Below, piece by piece: positions 19,188 through 27,781 of a DNA stretch of 45,292 nucleotides (within the stretch, counting starts at the first letter, position 1; every line of letters starts with the position of its first letter). The stretch spans positions 1 to 45,292 of the forward strand of contig NZ_CANQLZ010000020.1 in assembly GCF_947624825.1 (NCBI RefSeq). Direction: 5' to 3'. Position numbers and translations under genes: made by a program. This DNA comes from an uncultured Acinetobacter sp. (GTDB lineage Bacteria; Pseudomonadota; Gammaproteobacteria; Pseudomonadales; Moraxellaceae). The notes below the pieces were generated by a model. It saw only the letters and a list, made by a program, of their open reading frames with translations, was not told the origin of the DNA and did no database searches.

Positions 19188-19802
19188 ATGGGTATTTTGC
19201 ATACACTCTGCCAGTTTTAACTCAGCACGTTGCTGTAAAGCCAATTGTACCCCTGCCTGATCTGATGCGGTTTTATCCTGACTGAGTTTAGAAATTGCGT
19301 GTATGGCACTGATCTGAATATTAAATACCACTAAATCCTCAAGCAGCGCCAAGAGATAATCACGTGGTGCATCTGCCATTTTCCAAGCTGCTTTGCCATA
19401 GGTTTTTCGTTCTTGTTGTTGCGTGAGTTGACCTAATGCAGCAAGTTTAGTTTTTTGATCATGAAAAAATTCAATTGTGCCATGCACATGTAGCGCTTGA
19501 TAATTCCAAGTGGGTACTTTTTGATGATCAATTTGCTTACTTGGATAATCATTGGCAGAGATATAAGCATCTTCTCCTTTAAAAATACACAATACCTCTT
19601 GCCCTGCCTTGACTTGAGTAAACAACTCGTTGGCACACGCCATATGCCCCACCAAGCAAGTTTGATCTTTTAATAACATCGGCAAATGTGTAGCAATAAG
19701 ACCTGATGTGGTGTGTGCCACAATACATGCCAAAGGATATTCAGCAATTAAACGCGCAATTTCGGTGGGTCTTGTTTCTTGAAATTCTTGAGGAATAGAC
19801 AT
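19170..19802 (-). CDS. PaiB-like FMN-binding protein
   Basis: This 210-residue protein has features of the PaiB / FMN-binding split-barrel family: an early LIATHLPMLL segment, GHMACANELF, VPTWNYQALHVHG and, near the C-terminus, SAIHAISKLSQDK. The B. subtilis member is described as a negative regulator of sporulation and protease genes; in other bacteria the role is unclear and flavin or heme binding is likely. The ATG at 19802 is about 110 bp from the divergent acetyltransferase gene. Its last codons form part of the greA terminator. Confidence 0.85.
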   Translation of the reverse strand: MSIPQEFQETRPTEIARLIAEYPLACIVAHTTSGLIATHLPMLLKDQTCLVGHMACANELFTQVKAGQEVLCIFKGEDAYISANDYPSKQIDHQKVPTWNYQALHVHGTIEFFHDQKTKLAALGQLTQQQERKTYGKAAWKMADAPRDYLLALLEDLVVFNIQISAIHAISKLSQDKTASDQAGVQLALQQRAELKLAECMQNTHKKPLK

Positions 19803-19913
19803 GCTGTTGCCTGATTTAATTATGACCTTGCAGCACTATAAAATAAATTTGTCAAAAACGCGCTGCCAATTTTTAAGCTATACTTTGGGCTTCGCTATTT
19901 GCCTTGAGTGTTT

Positions 19914-20528
19914 ATGTCTGAGCCGTTAATTAATTCGCCCGTAAAACATTGGTGTGAGTTTGAGTTTATTTCTAAAACCGTTCGCAACCCCAACATTCAT
20001 ATCAAAGGCAATTACAGTTACTACTCGGCGTATTGGGATCAAGGTTTTGAGCGTTGTGTGGTGCGCTATTTACATGACAAACCATCAACCCCTGATAAAC
20101 CGATTGATCAGCTTTATATTGGCAACTTTGTCTGTTTTGGCGCAGAGTGCGTCATTATGATGGGCGGCAACCAATTACACCGTACCGATTGGATTTCAGC
20201 TTTTCCATTTGATACACGTAGTTTTGTGCCCGCAGGCGACACCGTGATTGGCGATGGCTGTTGGATTGGTTCTCGTGCCATGATCATGCAAGGCGTGACT
20301 TTAGGCGAAGGCGCTGTGGTAGCCACAGGTGCTGTGGTGACTAAAGACGTACCACCTTATGCTGTTGTAGGTGGTGTACCTGCTCAAATTATTAAATATC
20401 GCTTTCCTGAAGATGACATCAAAAAACTGCTTTCTCTAAAACTTTATAATTTAGACGAAAAACAGTTTTTAAAGATGCGTGAGCAGTTGCAGACGGATGA
20501 TGTAAATAAATTAGTTCGAAATTTATAA
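19914..20528 (+). CDS. CatB-related O-acetyltransferase (xenobiotic acetyltransferase type)
   Basis: The 204-residue protein is a left-handed beta-helix acetyltransferase. The hexapeptide region runs from about 106 to 160, with [40 protein letters not shown] and [14 protein letters not shown]. His89 in GGNQLHR corresponds to the likely catalytic histidine. The family includes chloramphenicol and streptogramin acetyltransferases, but many chromosomal members act on unknown sugars or metabolites, so resistance should not be assumed. A GTG at 19908 is an alternative start. Its 3' end overlaps the convergent HEPN-like gene by six bases. Confidence 0.85.
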   Translation: MSEPLINSPVKHWCEFEFISKTVRNPNIHIKGNYSYYSAYWDQGFERCVVRYLHDKPSTPDKPIDQLYIGNFVCFGAECVIMMGGNQLHRTDWISAFPFDTRSFVPAGDTVIGDGCWIGSRAMIMQGVTLGEGAVVATGAVVTKDVPPYAVVGGVPAQIIKYRFPEDDIKKLLSLKLYNLDEKQFLKMREQLQTDDVNKLVRNL

Positions 20529-21527
20529 TTTTTCCAAAATCTTGTTTTCATAACCTTTTAAAAAAGCAATTCTTTGAGGACAATCCTCCATGATAGTTAA
20601 TTGAATTGCTGCATATAAAGACCAATTATCCTCCTCAAGTTCTTTTTTCTCAAACTTTCCCTCTTTAAAAACATCGCATCTAAGTTTAAAGAGCCGATAA
20701 ACCTCATCATTGACAATGTTAGATTTCAGTTCTTCTTTAAAGTATTTAATCCTTTTATTACCGTTATGGTCAAATGGATAAATAGAATTAATAATCGCTT
20801 CAAAAGCAACCCACATTAAGATAAAACGCTCATTAGGAAATCTTTGTTGGAAAGCCTTATCTAATAAAATTAAAGCCTCTACTGGTAGTTTACGTAATTG
20901 ACAATACTCGATATCTTCATAAAAATTTAAATTCTGAGTATCGAATTTGGAAGCATATCCCAATTCAGAGCTTATGCTAACGTCTGAAAATTTTTCAGTT
21001 GCAGCCAATGATGTAAACATCAATTCACGAGCTATAGGGACTCCAAATATAATTCTTAAACTATTGATTATATAGAGTGTCTTATCCTGACATTCTTGAT
21101 CTTTTAATTCACTTTGTAGCCCAACAGTTAGTTTTAAATTATTACTATTCATTGGAATTGAAATGCCATAATTTGTACTAAAACACTGACCATCTACATG
21201 GTAGTGTGTTTTAAACTTCATTCTTTCCGTCGAATCATCTGGTGGTCTTACAATACTAATATCGACATAGAGAAAATGATTCACCTTCAAAAACTCTCTA
21301 ATTCGAGACAAATCTTTTTGTTGTATTGAAGAGCTCCAAATAGACTCCTCTATATGATTAATTCCGTAGTTTTTCCAATCTTCTACTAATTTTTTACGTG
21401 TAATCTGAATCATTAAAGCTATTTCCAGTTTTAAAAATTTAGGGGCAACAAAATATGTGTAATCTTGCAACCTTTGATCATGTAGCACCACATTACAAAC
21501 GATCAACATAACTGGTGAGCTGCTCAC
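20523..21527 (-). CDS. Unrecognised protein with degenerate HEPN-like (Apea-type) C-terminus
   Basis: I cannot assign this 334-residue protein with certainty. Its last third contains [20 protein letters not shown] (about 233-251), then KRIKYF and [15 protein letters not shown] (279-292). This layout resembles Apea-like HEPN domains, where a motif such as RxxxxH follows an alanine/glutamate helix; here R283 is followed by Lys288 instead of His, so RNase activity is doubtful. The N-terminal part is mixed alpha/beta without a motif that I know. The sequence is more A/T-rich, with more ATA/AAA-type codons, than its neighbours, which suggests transfer. The start is uncertain: GTG at 21527 directly follows an in-frame TAG that ends an upstream 32-codon ORF; an ATG at 21509 is possible. 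Confidence 0.6.
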   Translation of the reverse strand: MSSSPVMLIVCNVVLHDQRLQDYTYFVAPKFLKLEIALMIQITRKKLVEDWKNYGINHIEESIWSSSIQQKDLSRIREFLKVNHFLYVDISIVRPPDDSTERMKFKTHYHVDGQCFSTNYGISIPMNSNNLKLTVGLQSELKDQECQDKTLYIINSLRIIFGVPIARELMFTSLAATEKFSDVSISSELGYASKFDTQNLNFYEDIEYCQLRKLPVEALILLDKAFQQRFPNERFILMWVAFEAIINSIYPFDHNGNKRIKYFKEELKSNIVNDEVYRLFKLRCDVFKEGKFEKKELEEDNWSLYAAIQLTIMEDCPQRIAFLKGYENKILEKL

Positions 21528-21626
21528 CTAAACGCTGACAAAGCAAAGATCGCCCTCCCAAGCTGTAAAATTATTTTCAAAATTATCGCGTTGCCAATTG
21601 AGTTGTTGTGTCATTTTATGATTCAT
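21528..21626 (-). CDS. Short ORF (32 codons) upstream of and in frame with the HEPN-like gene
   Basis: An ATG at 21626 has a good ribosome binding site (AAGGGGA, nine bases upstream) and opens a 32-codon frame beginning MNHKMTQQLNWQR and ending in TAG (21528-21530). The next codon is the GTG start of the HEPN-like gene, in the same frame. It could be a coupled leader peptide, the true N-terminus interrupted by a nonsense codon, or a remnant of another gene. Confidence 0.4.
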   Translation of the reverse strand: MNHKMTQQLNWQRDNFENNFTAWEGDLCFVSV

Positions 21627-21847
21627 CAAAAAAATTCCCCTTAGCTTAAAGCATCTTTATCACTCACCATTCGTCTATATATGCCCCGACTTTGGTGGTA
21701 AATCCCCTTGTATCATCACAATTTTCTGTTAGCTTAAATTCAGCCAAAGCTTAAATTATCTAGATGAATTTACTTGGTTTTATTCAAAGAAATTTTACGT
21801 TACTATGTCTATATAAACATTAAAACCTAACAATAAGGAACAACAAC
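21627..21847. other. Intergenic region before uspA
   Basis: No gene is visible. The region holds the upstream sequences of both the minus-strand short ORF and the plus-strand uspA; I find no clear promoter or hairpin. Confidence 0.5.
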
Positions 21848-22291
21848 ATGGCTTACCAACATATCCTTGTGCCAGTCGATGGCTCAGCAACTTCACTTGC
21901 CGCTGTGGAAAAAGCTGCTGATTTTGCCAAAGCATTTAACGCTAAAATTACCGTGGTACAGGTATTGGCACTTGACCCATATATTGCAGCTGAATATATC
22001 TCTGCATCTCAAACCAATGACATGATTGAACGTGCCCGTGGCGCGATCTTAAGCGATTTAACCAGCGCAAAAGAAAAATTTGCTGAGTTAGGCGTAGAAG
22101 TAGATACCAAATTGGTTGAAGGTCAAGTGGTGCATCGCGAATTAGTGAAAGCTGCAGAAGAGTTAAATGTTGATCTGATTATTATTGGCTCACATGGTCG
22201 CACGGGTCTTAAAAAACTATTTTTAGGCAGTGTTGCGCAAAATGTACTGACAGAAATCAGTATTCCTGTGCTTGTGGTACGTCATCCTTAA
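21848..22291 (+). CDS. Universal stress protein (UspA family)
   Basis: This 147-residue single-domain Usp protein starts with HILVPVDGSATSLAAVEKAA and ends with the ATP-binding motif GSHGRTGLKKLFLGSVAQNVL(T), matching G-2x-G-9x-G-(S/T), so it is of the nucleotide-binding type. It is probably a cytoplasmic dimer induced by stress or stationary phase. AAGGAA precedes the ATG. It is monocistronic, ending in a bidirectional terminator. Confidence 0.93.
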   Translation: MAYQHILVPVDGSATSLAAVEKAADFAKAFNAKITVVQVLALDPYIAAEYISASQTNDMIERARGAILSDLTSAKEKFAELGVEVDTKLVEGQVVHRELVKAAEELNVDLIIIGSHGRTGLKKLFLGSVAQNVLTEISIPVLVVRHP

Positions 22292-22296
22292 AGAAA

Positions 22297-22326
22297 ATAA
22301 ACTCCCCACACTGTGTGGGGAGTTTT
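22297..22326. terminator. Bidirectional terminator uspA / alkyltransferase-like gene
   Basis: AAACTCCCCACACTGTGTGG continues into GGAGTTTT as a palindrome with A- and T-tracts. The stop codon of the convergent gene lies at its edge. Confidence 0.92.
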
Positions 22327-22651
22327 ACATCTGCCATCTATATTGGCGCATGTTGACACGCTGCTGATTAACCACAATACCTTCACGCGCTAACAAGAGT
22401 GCCTGTAAATTCTCGCCATTGCTTAAGTTTTGTGTACAAATATTCCCTTGAGCATTGACCACGCGATGCCAAGGTAAATCACTATCTTGATCAATGGATT
22501 GCAATACACGTCCCACTAAACGTGCATGTTGAGCTAAACCTGCAAGCTGTGCCACTTGTCCATAACTTGCCACATAACCATACGGAATTTGCGCCACCAC
22601 AGCTAAAATAATGGGCGCGAGTTCATGTTGTATAGACTTTGTCATATTCAT
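22325..22651 (-). CDS. Alkyltransferase-like protein (MGMT family, no active-site cysteine)
   Basis: This 108-residue protein matches the DNA-binding domain of O6-methylguanine-DNA methyltransferases: IPYGYVASYGQVAQLAG, the arginine-finger region ARLVGRVLQS and PWHRVVNAQG. In methyltransferases the last motif is PCHR; here Trp replaces the acceptor Cys, which is typical of ATL proteins that bind alkylated guanine and recruit nucleotide excision repair rather than removing the alkyl group. The start ATG at 22651 lies six bases after the stop of the antiporter gene, so the two are probably cotranscribed. Confidence 0.88.
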   Translation of the reverse strand: MNMTKSIQHELAPIILAVVAQIPYGYVASYGQVAQLAGLAQHARLVGRVLQSIDQDSDLPWHRVVNAQGNICTQNLSNGENLQALLLAREGIVVNQQRVNMRQYRWQM

Positions 22652-22657
22652 CAAGCA

Positions 22658-24157
22658 TTAGAAATTATCAGGACTTTCCAAGCGTTTTACTTCTTGGACT
22701 TTTTCAGGGTTATGCACGGCGGCAATCCCATCATCACTGCGCAAATCAATCAACTCATCGGCTTTATACACTGTAATCACTTCATGCCCTTGCGCATCTT
22801 CACTCACCCGATATTGAAAGCCTTTACGATTCATTTTATGGCACATACGCTGATACCAGCCTTTAAAGCCTGTGGTTTCTTGGTGCGGATTATAGTAAAA
22901 GGCATTCATCACCGCAGGTAAACCTAGACCACATACCACACCTGACAACAACACCACAATAAAGGTATAACCAATCAAGATACTACTATACTCTGCCAAC
23001 TGCGGAATATTGGCGACCGCCAAAATCAGTGCCAATGAGATGCCACCGCGTACCCCACCCCAAGACAAAATGGTTAAACTACCGTTATAACTTTTTTTAC
23101 GCACACTTGGGAAAAAGGCAAAGGATAGATAATTGGCAGCAAAACGTGAGGCATGCAAAATCATAAAGGCCACAATGCCACCTAAAATTAAATGAAAGCT
23201 TAAATCTAAAATAAATAGCTCTAACCCAATTAAGGTAAACAAGAACGAATTGATAATCCCTTCAACTGTATGCCAAAAATGATTCACTTCACGAATCTCA
23301 CGCTCTTGTAAAATTTCTTTCCATTTATTACCCACAATTAAGCCTCCAATCACACAAGCAATCGGGGCAGAGGCATGTGCAAATAAAGCCACCAAATATG
23401 AACCACAAGCCAACAATGCTGTGGTTAAAATTAAGGACTCCATTTCATGTTTACCGCGTAATAACCGTAAAATCCCATGACCAAAGGCCACGCCAATCAC
23501 TACAGCCACCACAATTTCATAGAGTAAGGTTTCTAACACACCCAGTACGGTAAAATTTTCGCCCTTTAACACATTGAGCAAAGTCATAAACACCGCAATA
23601 CACATAGCATCATTAAATAAAGATTCTCCCTCTAGCTTGACCATGAGGTGATGAGGCGCACGTACTGAACTGAGTACCCCCTTAATCCCTATTGGGTCAG
23701 TTGCGCCTAATGCCGCACCCAAAAGCAATAGCACCAATAAATCAACATGCTGCCCCATTAAAAATTGATAGCCGTACAACACCACACCAAAAAATCCGGC
23801 ACATAACACCAAAGCAAGGCTGGCTAAAATTCCAATCGGTTTCCAATGGCTTTGTAAATCGGAGACCTTAAATTTCAATGCCGATGACGTTAAAATAAAA
23901 CAGATCACGCCATTAATTAAAAAGTCATAAAAATCAATATTTCTAACTGCTTCTTCAATGTTGTTTAAATTAATCACAATAAAGGGATTACCATTGAATA
24001 AGCTTGCCGCCCATTGCAAAATAAACACAAAAATTGCCGACACAATCGGTACACCAATTGCCTGTGGAAAGCCAAGTACGCGCTTGTTAAAAATCGTGGT
24101 TGCAATCGACAGTGCAAAAATCACGGTGAATACTTGTAGAAAAAAATAATTTCCCAT
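22658..24157 (-). CDS. CPA1-family Na+(K+)/H+ antiporter
   Basis: This 499-residue protein has 12 or so membrane helices and the NhaP/NHE-type signature ATDPIG (ordinarily ATDPVA) followed by GESLFNDA, and later SWGGVRGGISLALILA. It should exchange cytoplasmic Na+ or K+ for protons. A hydrophilic C-terminal tail of about 80 residues is cytoplasmic and could be regulatory. The exact cation cannot be told from the sequence. The alkyltransferase-like gene follows at 7 bp. Confidence 0.9.
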   Translation of the reverse strand: MGNYFFLQVFTVIFALSIATTIFNKRVLGFPQAIGVPIVSAIFVFILQWAASLFNGNPFIVINLNNIEEAVRNIDFYDFLINGVICFILTSSALKFKVSDLQSHWKPIGILASLALVLCAGFFGVVLYGYQFLMGQHVDLLVLLLLGAALGATDPIGIKGVLSSVRAPHHLMVKLEGESLFNDAMCIAVFMTLLNVLKGENFTVLGVLETLLYEIVVAVVIGVAFGHGILRLLRGKHEMESLILTTALLACGSYLVALFAHASAPIACVIGGLIVGNKWKEILQEREIREVNHFWHTVEGIINSFLFTLIGLELFILDLSFHLILGGIVAFMILHASRFAANYLSFAFFPSVRKKSYNGSLTILSWGGVRGGISLALILAVANIPQLAEYSSILIGYTFIVVLLSGVVCGLGLPAVMNAFYYNPHQETTGFKGWYQRMCHKMNRKGFQYRVSEDAQGHEVITVYKADELIDLRSDDGIAAVHNPEKVQEVKRLESPDNF

Positions 24158-24406
24158 CGGCTTTCCATGTATGGCGGTGAATCTTATATTTTGAATAAAA
24201 ATGCTTTGGTTTTTTGCATTTTTTAATGTGATTATTGTAGCGTGTTTTATGGTTAAGCTGCCTGCAAAATTATATTAGCCCAATGCAATATGCTTGGGCT
24301 TTATCCAACAACTAACTACAATGACAGCATTCGTTGGATAGTTGAACAAAACAAGAAAATAGCAGCGTATTGTTTTAAGTGTGCCACTTCCTTAGCCTTA
24401 ATTCAT
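24158..24406. other. Gap between antiporter and metallopeptidase genes
   Basis: No gene. A hairpin AGCCCAA / TTGGGCT (about 24278-24301) is present, with a short T-stretch on the plus strand. It is a possible terminator of the metallopeptidase gene. Confidence 0.4.
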
Positions 24407-25309
24407 TTAAATGGGTTGATTAAAAGTGTCGCATTGATTAATTTGTCCGCCTTTCCAGCCAATATCAAACCATTTCATGCGCTGTGCACTCGTACCGTGG
24501 GTAAAACTATCAGGGACTGCATAACCTTGCGCTTTTTTCTGTAAGTAATCATCACCAATTTTATGCGCAGCATCCATCGCTTCGGCAATATCGCCTTGCT
24601 CTAAAAATTGCGTACGTTGATGGTTATGATACGCCCACACCCCCGCCAAGCAATCGGCTTGTAATTCTTGACGTACCGACAATGCATTGCTTTGTGCTTT
24701 AGTGGCCTGACTACGCGCCTGCTGAACTTGGCTTGAAACACCTAAAACAGTTTGAATATGGTGGCCAACCTCATGTGCAATCACATAGGCTTGGGCAAAG
24801 TCACCCGCTTGATCATTACGCGACAATTGCGTGGCATTTTGCTCACCTGTAATGCCCATTTGGCTACGCATATCTTTAAAAAATCCGGTGTCGATATACA
24901 CTTTTTGGTCGGCAGGACAATAAAATGGCCCCATGGCCGATTGTGCTGTACCACAGGCAGAATTCACCACACCATTAAAAATAACCAGTTTCGGGGGTGG
25001 ATAACTTTGCCCCAATTGCTGTTGAAACACTTGCGCCCATGTATCTTCGGTGTCGGCTAAAACCACACTCACAAACTCCATCGCTTCTTGCTGATCAGGC
25101 GTGGGGTTTTCTAAACCAATCGCTTGAGTGACTTGGCCTTGGGTGACTTGCTTGGTGGTTTGATAAGCCTGTTGCGGGTCAACACCAAAAAATTTCCATG
25201 CCACAAAAGCCACCACTAAACCTAAAATACTTACCCCACCAGCTTTGGCAGCCCCACCACCACGACGATCTTCAACATTTTGACTACTGCGACGCCCTTT
25301 CCATTGCAT
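24407..25309 (-). CDS. Neutral zinc metallopeptidase (YpfJ-type)
   Basis: The 300-residue protein has a basic N-terminus (QWKGRRSSQNVEDRRG), one membrane helix (about 25-42) and a periplasmic domain with the zinc motif HEVGHH (179-184). A downstream ELQADCLAG segment supplies the third metal ligand (Glu). This arrangement is that of the YpfJ / putative neutral zinc metallopeptidase family. The substrate is unknown. A likely disulfide (Cys119, Cys131) fits export. Confidence 0.88.
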   Translation of the reverse strand: MQWKGRRSSQNVEDRRGGGAAKAGGVSILGLVVAFVAWKFFGVDPQQAYQTTKQVTQGQVTQAIGLENPTPDQQEAMEFVSVVLADTEDTWAQVFQQQLGQSYPPPKLVIFNGVVNSACGTAQSAMGPFYCPADQKVYIDTGFFKDMRSQMGITGEQNATQLSRNDQAGDFAQAYVIAHEVGHHIQTVLGVSSQVQQARSQATKAQSNALSVRQELQADCLAGVWAYHNHQRTQFLEQGDIAEAMDAAHKIGDDYLQKKAQGYAVPDSFTHGTSAQRMKWFDIGWKGGQINQCDTFNQPI

Positions 25310-25351
25310 AGTTATTATCCTTGTTTAGTTTTGGGTTGATTGTAGCGAGCT

Positions 25352-26274
25352 TTAAGAGATTTTTGTACGTGGCCATAATTTTTTGATGAGTGTAACCACC
25401 AATACCACAAGCAAACCGGCCACAATCCCAATCACAAAATTAATCAACGTTGGGGTCAAGGTACTAATAATACTACCTAGAGTTGGGATATGTTCAAGAT
25501 GATCAACAGCATCTTCAGTAAAGTGATGCAATAAAGGAATTGCGTGATTAATAATCCCGCCGCCCACCAAAAACATCGCAAGCGTGCCCACAATGGTCAA
25601 AGTTTTCATTAAAATGGGCGCAAAGGCCAATAAAGCATGTCCCATTTTTTGTTGTGCAGCTGAAGTTTTTTCTGTCAGGTATAAACCCATATCATCAATT
25701 TTCACAATTAATGCCACCAAGCCATACACCCCACCGTCATCGCAATGGCAATCACCGTTAAAACACTCACCTTGGTCACAAAAGCTGCCGCAGCGACTGT
25801 GCCTAATGAAATCACAATAATTTCTGCCGATAAAATAAAGTCAGTACGAATAGCACCTTTAATTTTGTCTTTTTCCATACTGTGCAATTGTGCTTCAGTC
25901 AGTGCCAATTGTGTGGCTGCCTCTTGGGCAGTTTTAGCTTTTTTATGTTGAATGCTATGCATGACTTTTTCAACGCCCTCATAGCATAAGAATAAGCCAC
26001 CAAGCATTAACAAAGGATTAATCAACCATGGCGCAAAAACACTAATTGCTAAAGCCAAGGGCACTAAAATCACTTTGTTTACAAACGAGCCTTTGGCCAC
26101 GCTCCACACCACAGGCAGCTCACGTTCAGCACGCACCCCACTCACCTGCTGTGCGTTTAAGGCTAAATCATCACCCAATACCCCTGCGGTTTTTTTGGCG
26201 GCCATTTTACTCATAACTGCCACGTCATCCATAATGGTGGCAATATCGTCTAATAATAAGAGTAAGCTGCTCAT
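25352..26274 (-). pseudogene. DUF808 (YedI-like) membrane protein with a frameshift
   Basis: Two overlapping minus-strand frames together make one DUF808 protein of about 307 residues, the family's usual length. The first (start ATG 26274, [18 protein letters not shown]) ends in TVGCMAWWH; the second (from 25729) continues [20 protein letters not shown]. The family has T-V-G-V-Y-G-L-V here, so one base is missing at the run of four C (plus strand, 25729-25732). Several membrane helices are evident. The break may be a real mutation or a homopolymer sequencing error; the rest of both frames is intact, which favours error or a very recent event. Confidence 0.85.
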
Positions 26275-26353
26275 AATTTTAGTTCTCTGTTTTATTTTTC
26301 TTGAGTTTAAAACTACAATCTTAAAAACTCTGTACAGCATTTATTACCAGTAG

Positions 26354-26383
26354 GCTGACACATATAAAACTTATACCGTACAA
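26354..26383 (+). promoter_or_regulatory. Candidate trpS promoter
   Basis: CTGACA and TACAAT are separated by about 18 bp, some 50 bp before the trpS start. Confidence 0.45.
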
Positions 26384-26433
26384 TGTCGCCATTCATCGTG
26401 ATATTGATGTCATACAACGACTTGGAAGACAGC

Positions 26434-27447
26434 ATGACTACTCCAGATAATCGTCCAGTAATCTTAACTGGCGACCGTCCGACCGGACAATTACACTTGG
26501 GCCATTTTGTAGGTTCGCTACGTTCACGCGTCGGTTTACAAGATTCTCATCATCAGCATTTATTGCTTGCCGATGCACAAGCCTTTACCGATAATGCCGA
26601 TAACTTTGAAAAAGTTCGTCGCAATATTATTGAAGTGGCAACCGACTATTTAGCAGTAGGTATTGATCCCACCAAAACCACCATTTGTGTGCAATCGAGC
26701 TTACCTGCGCTTAATGAATTGACCATGTTGTATCTCAACTTTGTCAACGTATCACGCTTAGAACGTAACCCAACCATTAAGTCTGAAATTCAGATGCGCG
26801 GTTTTGAACGTGATATTCCAGCTGGTTTCTTATGCTATCCAGTGGCACAAGCAGCCGACATCACCGCATTTAAAGCAACCGTAGTACCGGTGGGCGAAGA
26901 TCAAATTCCAATGATCGAGCAAACCAACGAAATTGTGCGTCGTTTAAATCGCCAAGTAGGTCGTGAGTTACTGCCTGAATGTAAAGCATTATTGTCTAAT
27001 GTGGGGCGTTTACCGGGCTTTGATGGTAAAGCTAAAATGTCTAAATCTTTAGGCAACACCATTGTGTTAGATGCCACAGATAAAGACATCAAAAAAGCCG
27101 TGAATGCCATGTATACCGATCCAAATCATTTGCGTATTGAAGATCCAGGTCAAGTTGAAGGCAACGTAGTCTTTACCTATCTAGATGCATTTGACCCAAA
27201 TAAAGAAGAAGTGGAAGAGTTAAAAGCGCATTATCGCCGTGGTGGTTTAGGTGATGGTACGGTTAAAAAGCGCCTTGAAGGAGTACTTAAAGAATTACTT
27301 GGTCCTATTCGTGAACGCCGTATCGAATTGGCTAAAGATCCAGATTACATTATGGATATACTTAAACACGGTACAGATAAATGCCGTGACATTACGCAAC
27401 AAACTTTAGATGAAGTGAAAACCGCGCTTGGCGTGTTCCGTTTTTAA
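26434..27447 (+). CDS. trpS: Tryptophanyl-tRNA synthetase
   Basis: This class I aminoacyl-tRNA synthetase charges tRNA-Trp. The 337-residue protein has the HIGH-type motif HLGH (21-24) in GDRPTGQLHLGHF, and KMSKS (201-205). I choose the ATG at 26434, preceded by GGAAG, which yields the family N-terminus; an upstream in-frame ATG at 26383 adds 17 unrelated residues. A terminator follows and then a small-RNA-like gene. Confidence 0.96.
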   Translation: MTTPDNRPVILTGDRPTGQLHLGHFVGSLRSRVGLQDSHHQHLLLADAQAFTDNADNFEKVRRNIIEVATDYLAVGIDPTKTTICVQSSLPALNELTMLYLNFVNVSRLERNPTIKSEIQMRGFERDIPAGFLCYPVAQAADITAFKATVVPVGEDQIPMIEQTNEIVRRLNRQVGRELLPECKALLSNVGRLPGFDGKAKMSKSLGNTIVLDATDKDIKKAVNAMYTDPNHLRIEDPGQVEGNVVFTYLDAFDPNKEEVEELKAHYRRGGLGDGTVKKRLEGVLKELLGPIRERRIELAKDPDYIMDILKHGTDKCRDITQQTLDEVKTALGVFRF

Positions 27448-27463
27448 TTCATTTTAAAAATCA

Positions 27464-27491
27464 AACCCTTCTTTTAAGAAGGGTTTTTTTA
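27464..27491 (+). terminator. Terminator of trpS
   Basis: AACCCTTCTTTTAAGAAGGG followed by T7 is a strong intrinsic terminator. Confidence 0.93.
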
Positions 27492-27591
27492 TGCCTATTG
27501 CTTGTGTAAGTTCTAATTCACAATCAACGGGTTTTATTCACATTTTGTACCACATGTTCACGCAACATGACACTTTATTACCTGAATACTG

Positions 27592-27620
27592 CTGAAACTC
27601 AAGCATGAACATCTTAATAT
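27592..27620 (+). promoter_or_regulatory. Candidate promoter of the Aar-like sRNA
   Basis: CTGAAA (27592-27597) and TAATAT (27615-27620) are 17 bp apart, putting the start near 27627. Other weak promoters exist upstream, so the 5' end is uncertain. Confidence 0.4.
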
Positions 27621-27626
27621 AACTTC

Positions 27627-27745
27627 ATAGCCAAACAGCTTCATTAGATTCTCCTCTATGAGCTTGAAGTTACCCCTGAACCTGTTGCTACAACAGATTC
27701 ATTTTTATGCGTAATGAATACCCCAATCATTACGCATTTTTTTTT
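27627..27745 (+). ncRNA. aar: Small regulatory RNA, Aar-like, between trpS and sucD
   Basis: The trpS-sucD gap is where the Hfq-dependent sRNA Aar (amino-acid-metabolism regulator) was reported in Acinetobacter baylyi. Here the sequence shows three hairpins: AGCT/AGCT with CAT/ATG (27637-27664), whose loop carries TTCTCCTCT; CTGTTG-CTA-CAACAG (27682-27696); and a perfect 11-bp stem ATGCGTAATGA / TCATTACGCAT (27707-27737) with a T9 tail. The CU-rich loop could pair with ribosome binding sites. Position and architecture support the name; I cannot compare sequence directly. The 5' end is a guess from the promoter. Confidence 0.7.
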
Positions 27746-27750
27746 GCCTA

Positions 27751-27777
27751 AAATTCGCCCTTCATTGGGCGAGTTTT
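27751..27777 (-). terminator. Terminator of sucCD
   Basis: On the minus strand, TCGCCC-AATGAA-GGGCGA is followed by ATTTT. It lies five bases before the sucD stop codon end. Confidence 0.75.
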
Positions 27778-27781
27778 GTTG

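Noticed and set aside
19914..20528. Chloramphenicol resistance gene catB
   Set aside because: The fold and catalytic His are those of the family, but similarity to true resistance enzymes is not specific, and the gene looks chromosomal and native.
21528..21530. TAG as a read-through or pyrrolysine codon
   Set aside because: There is no sign of pyrrolysine machinery and a GTG start follows at once; reinitiation or mutation is more likely.
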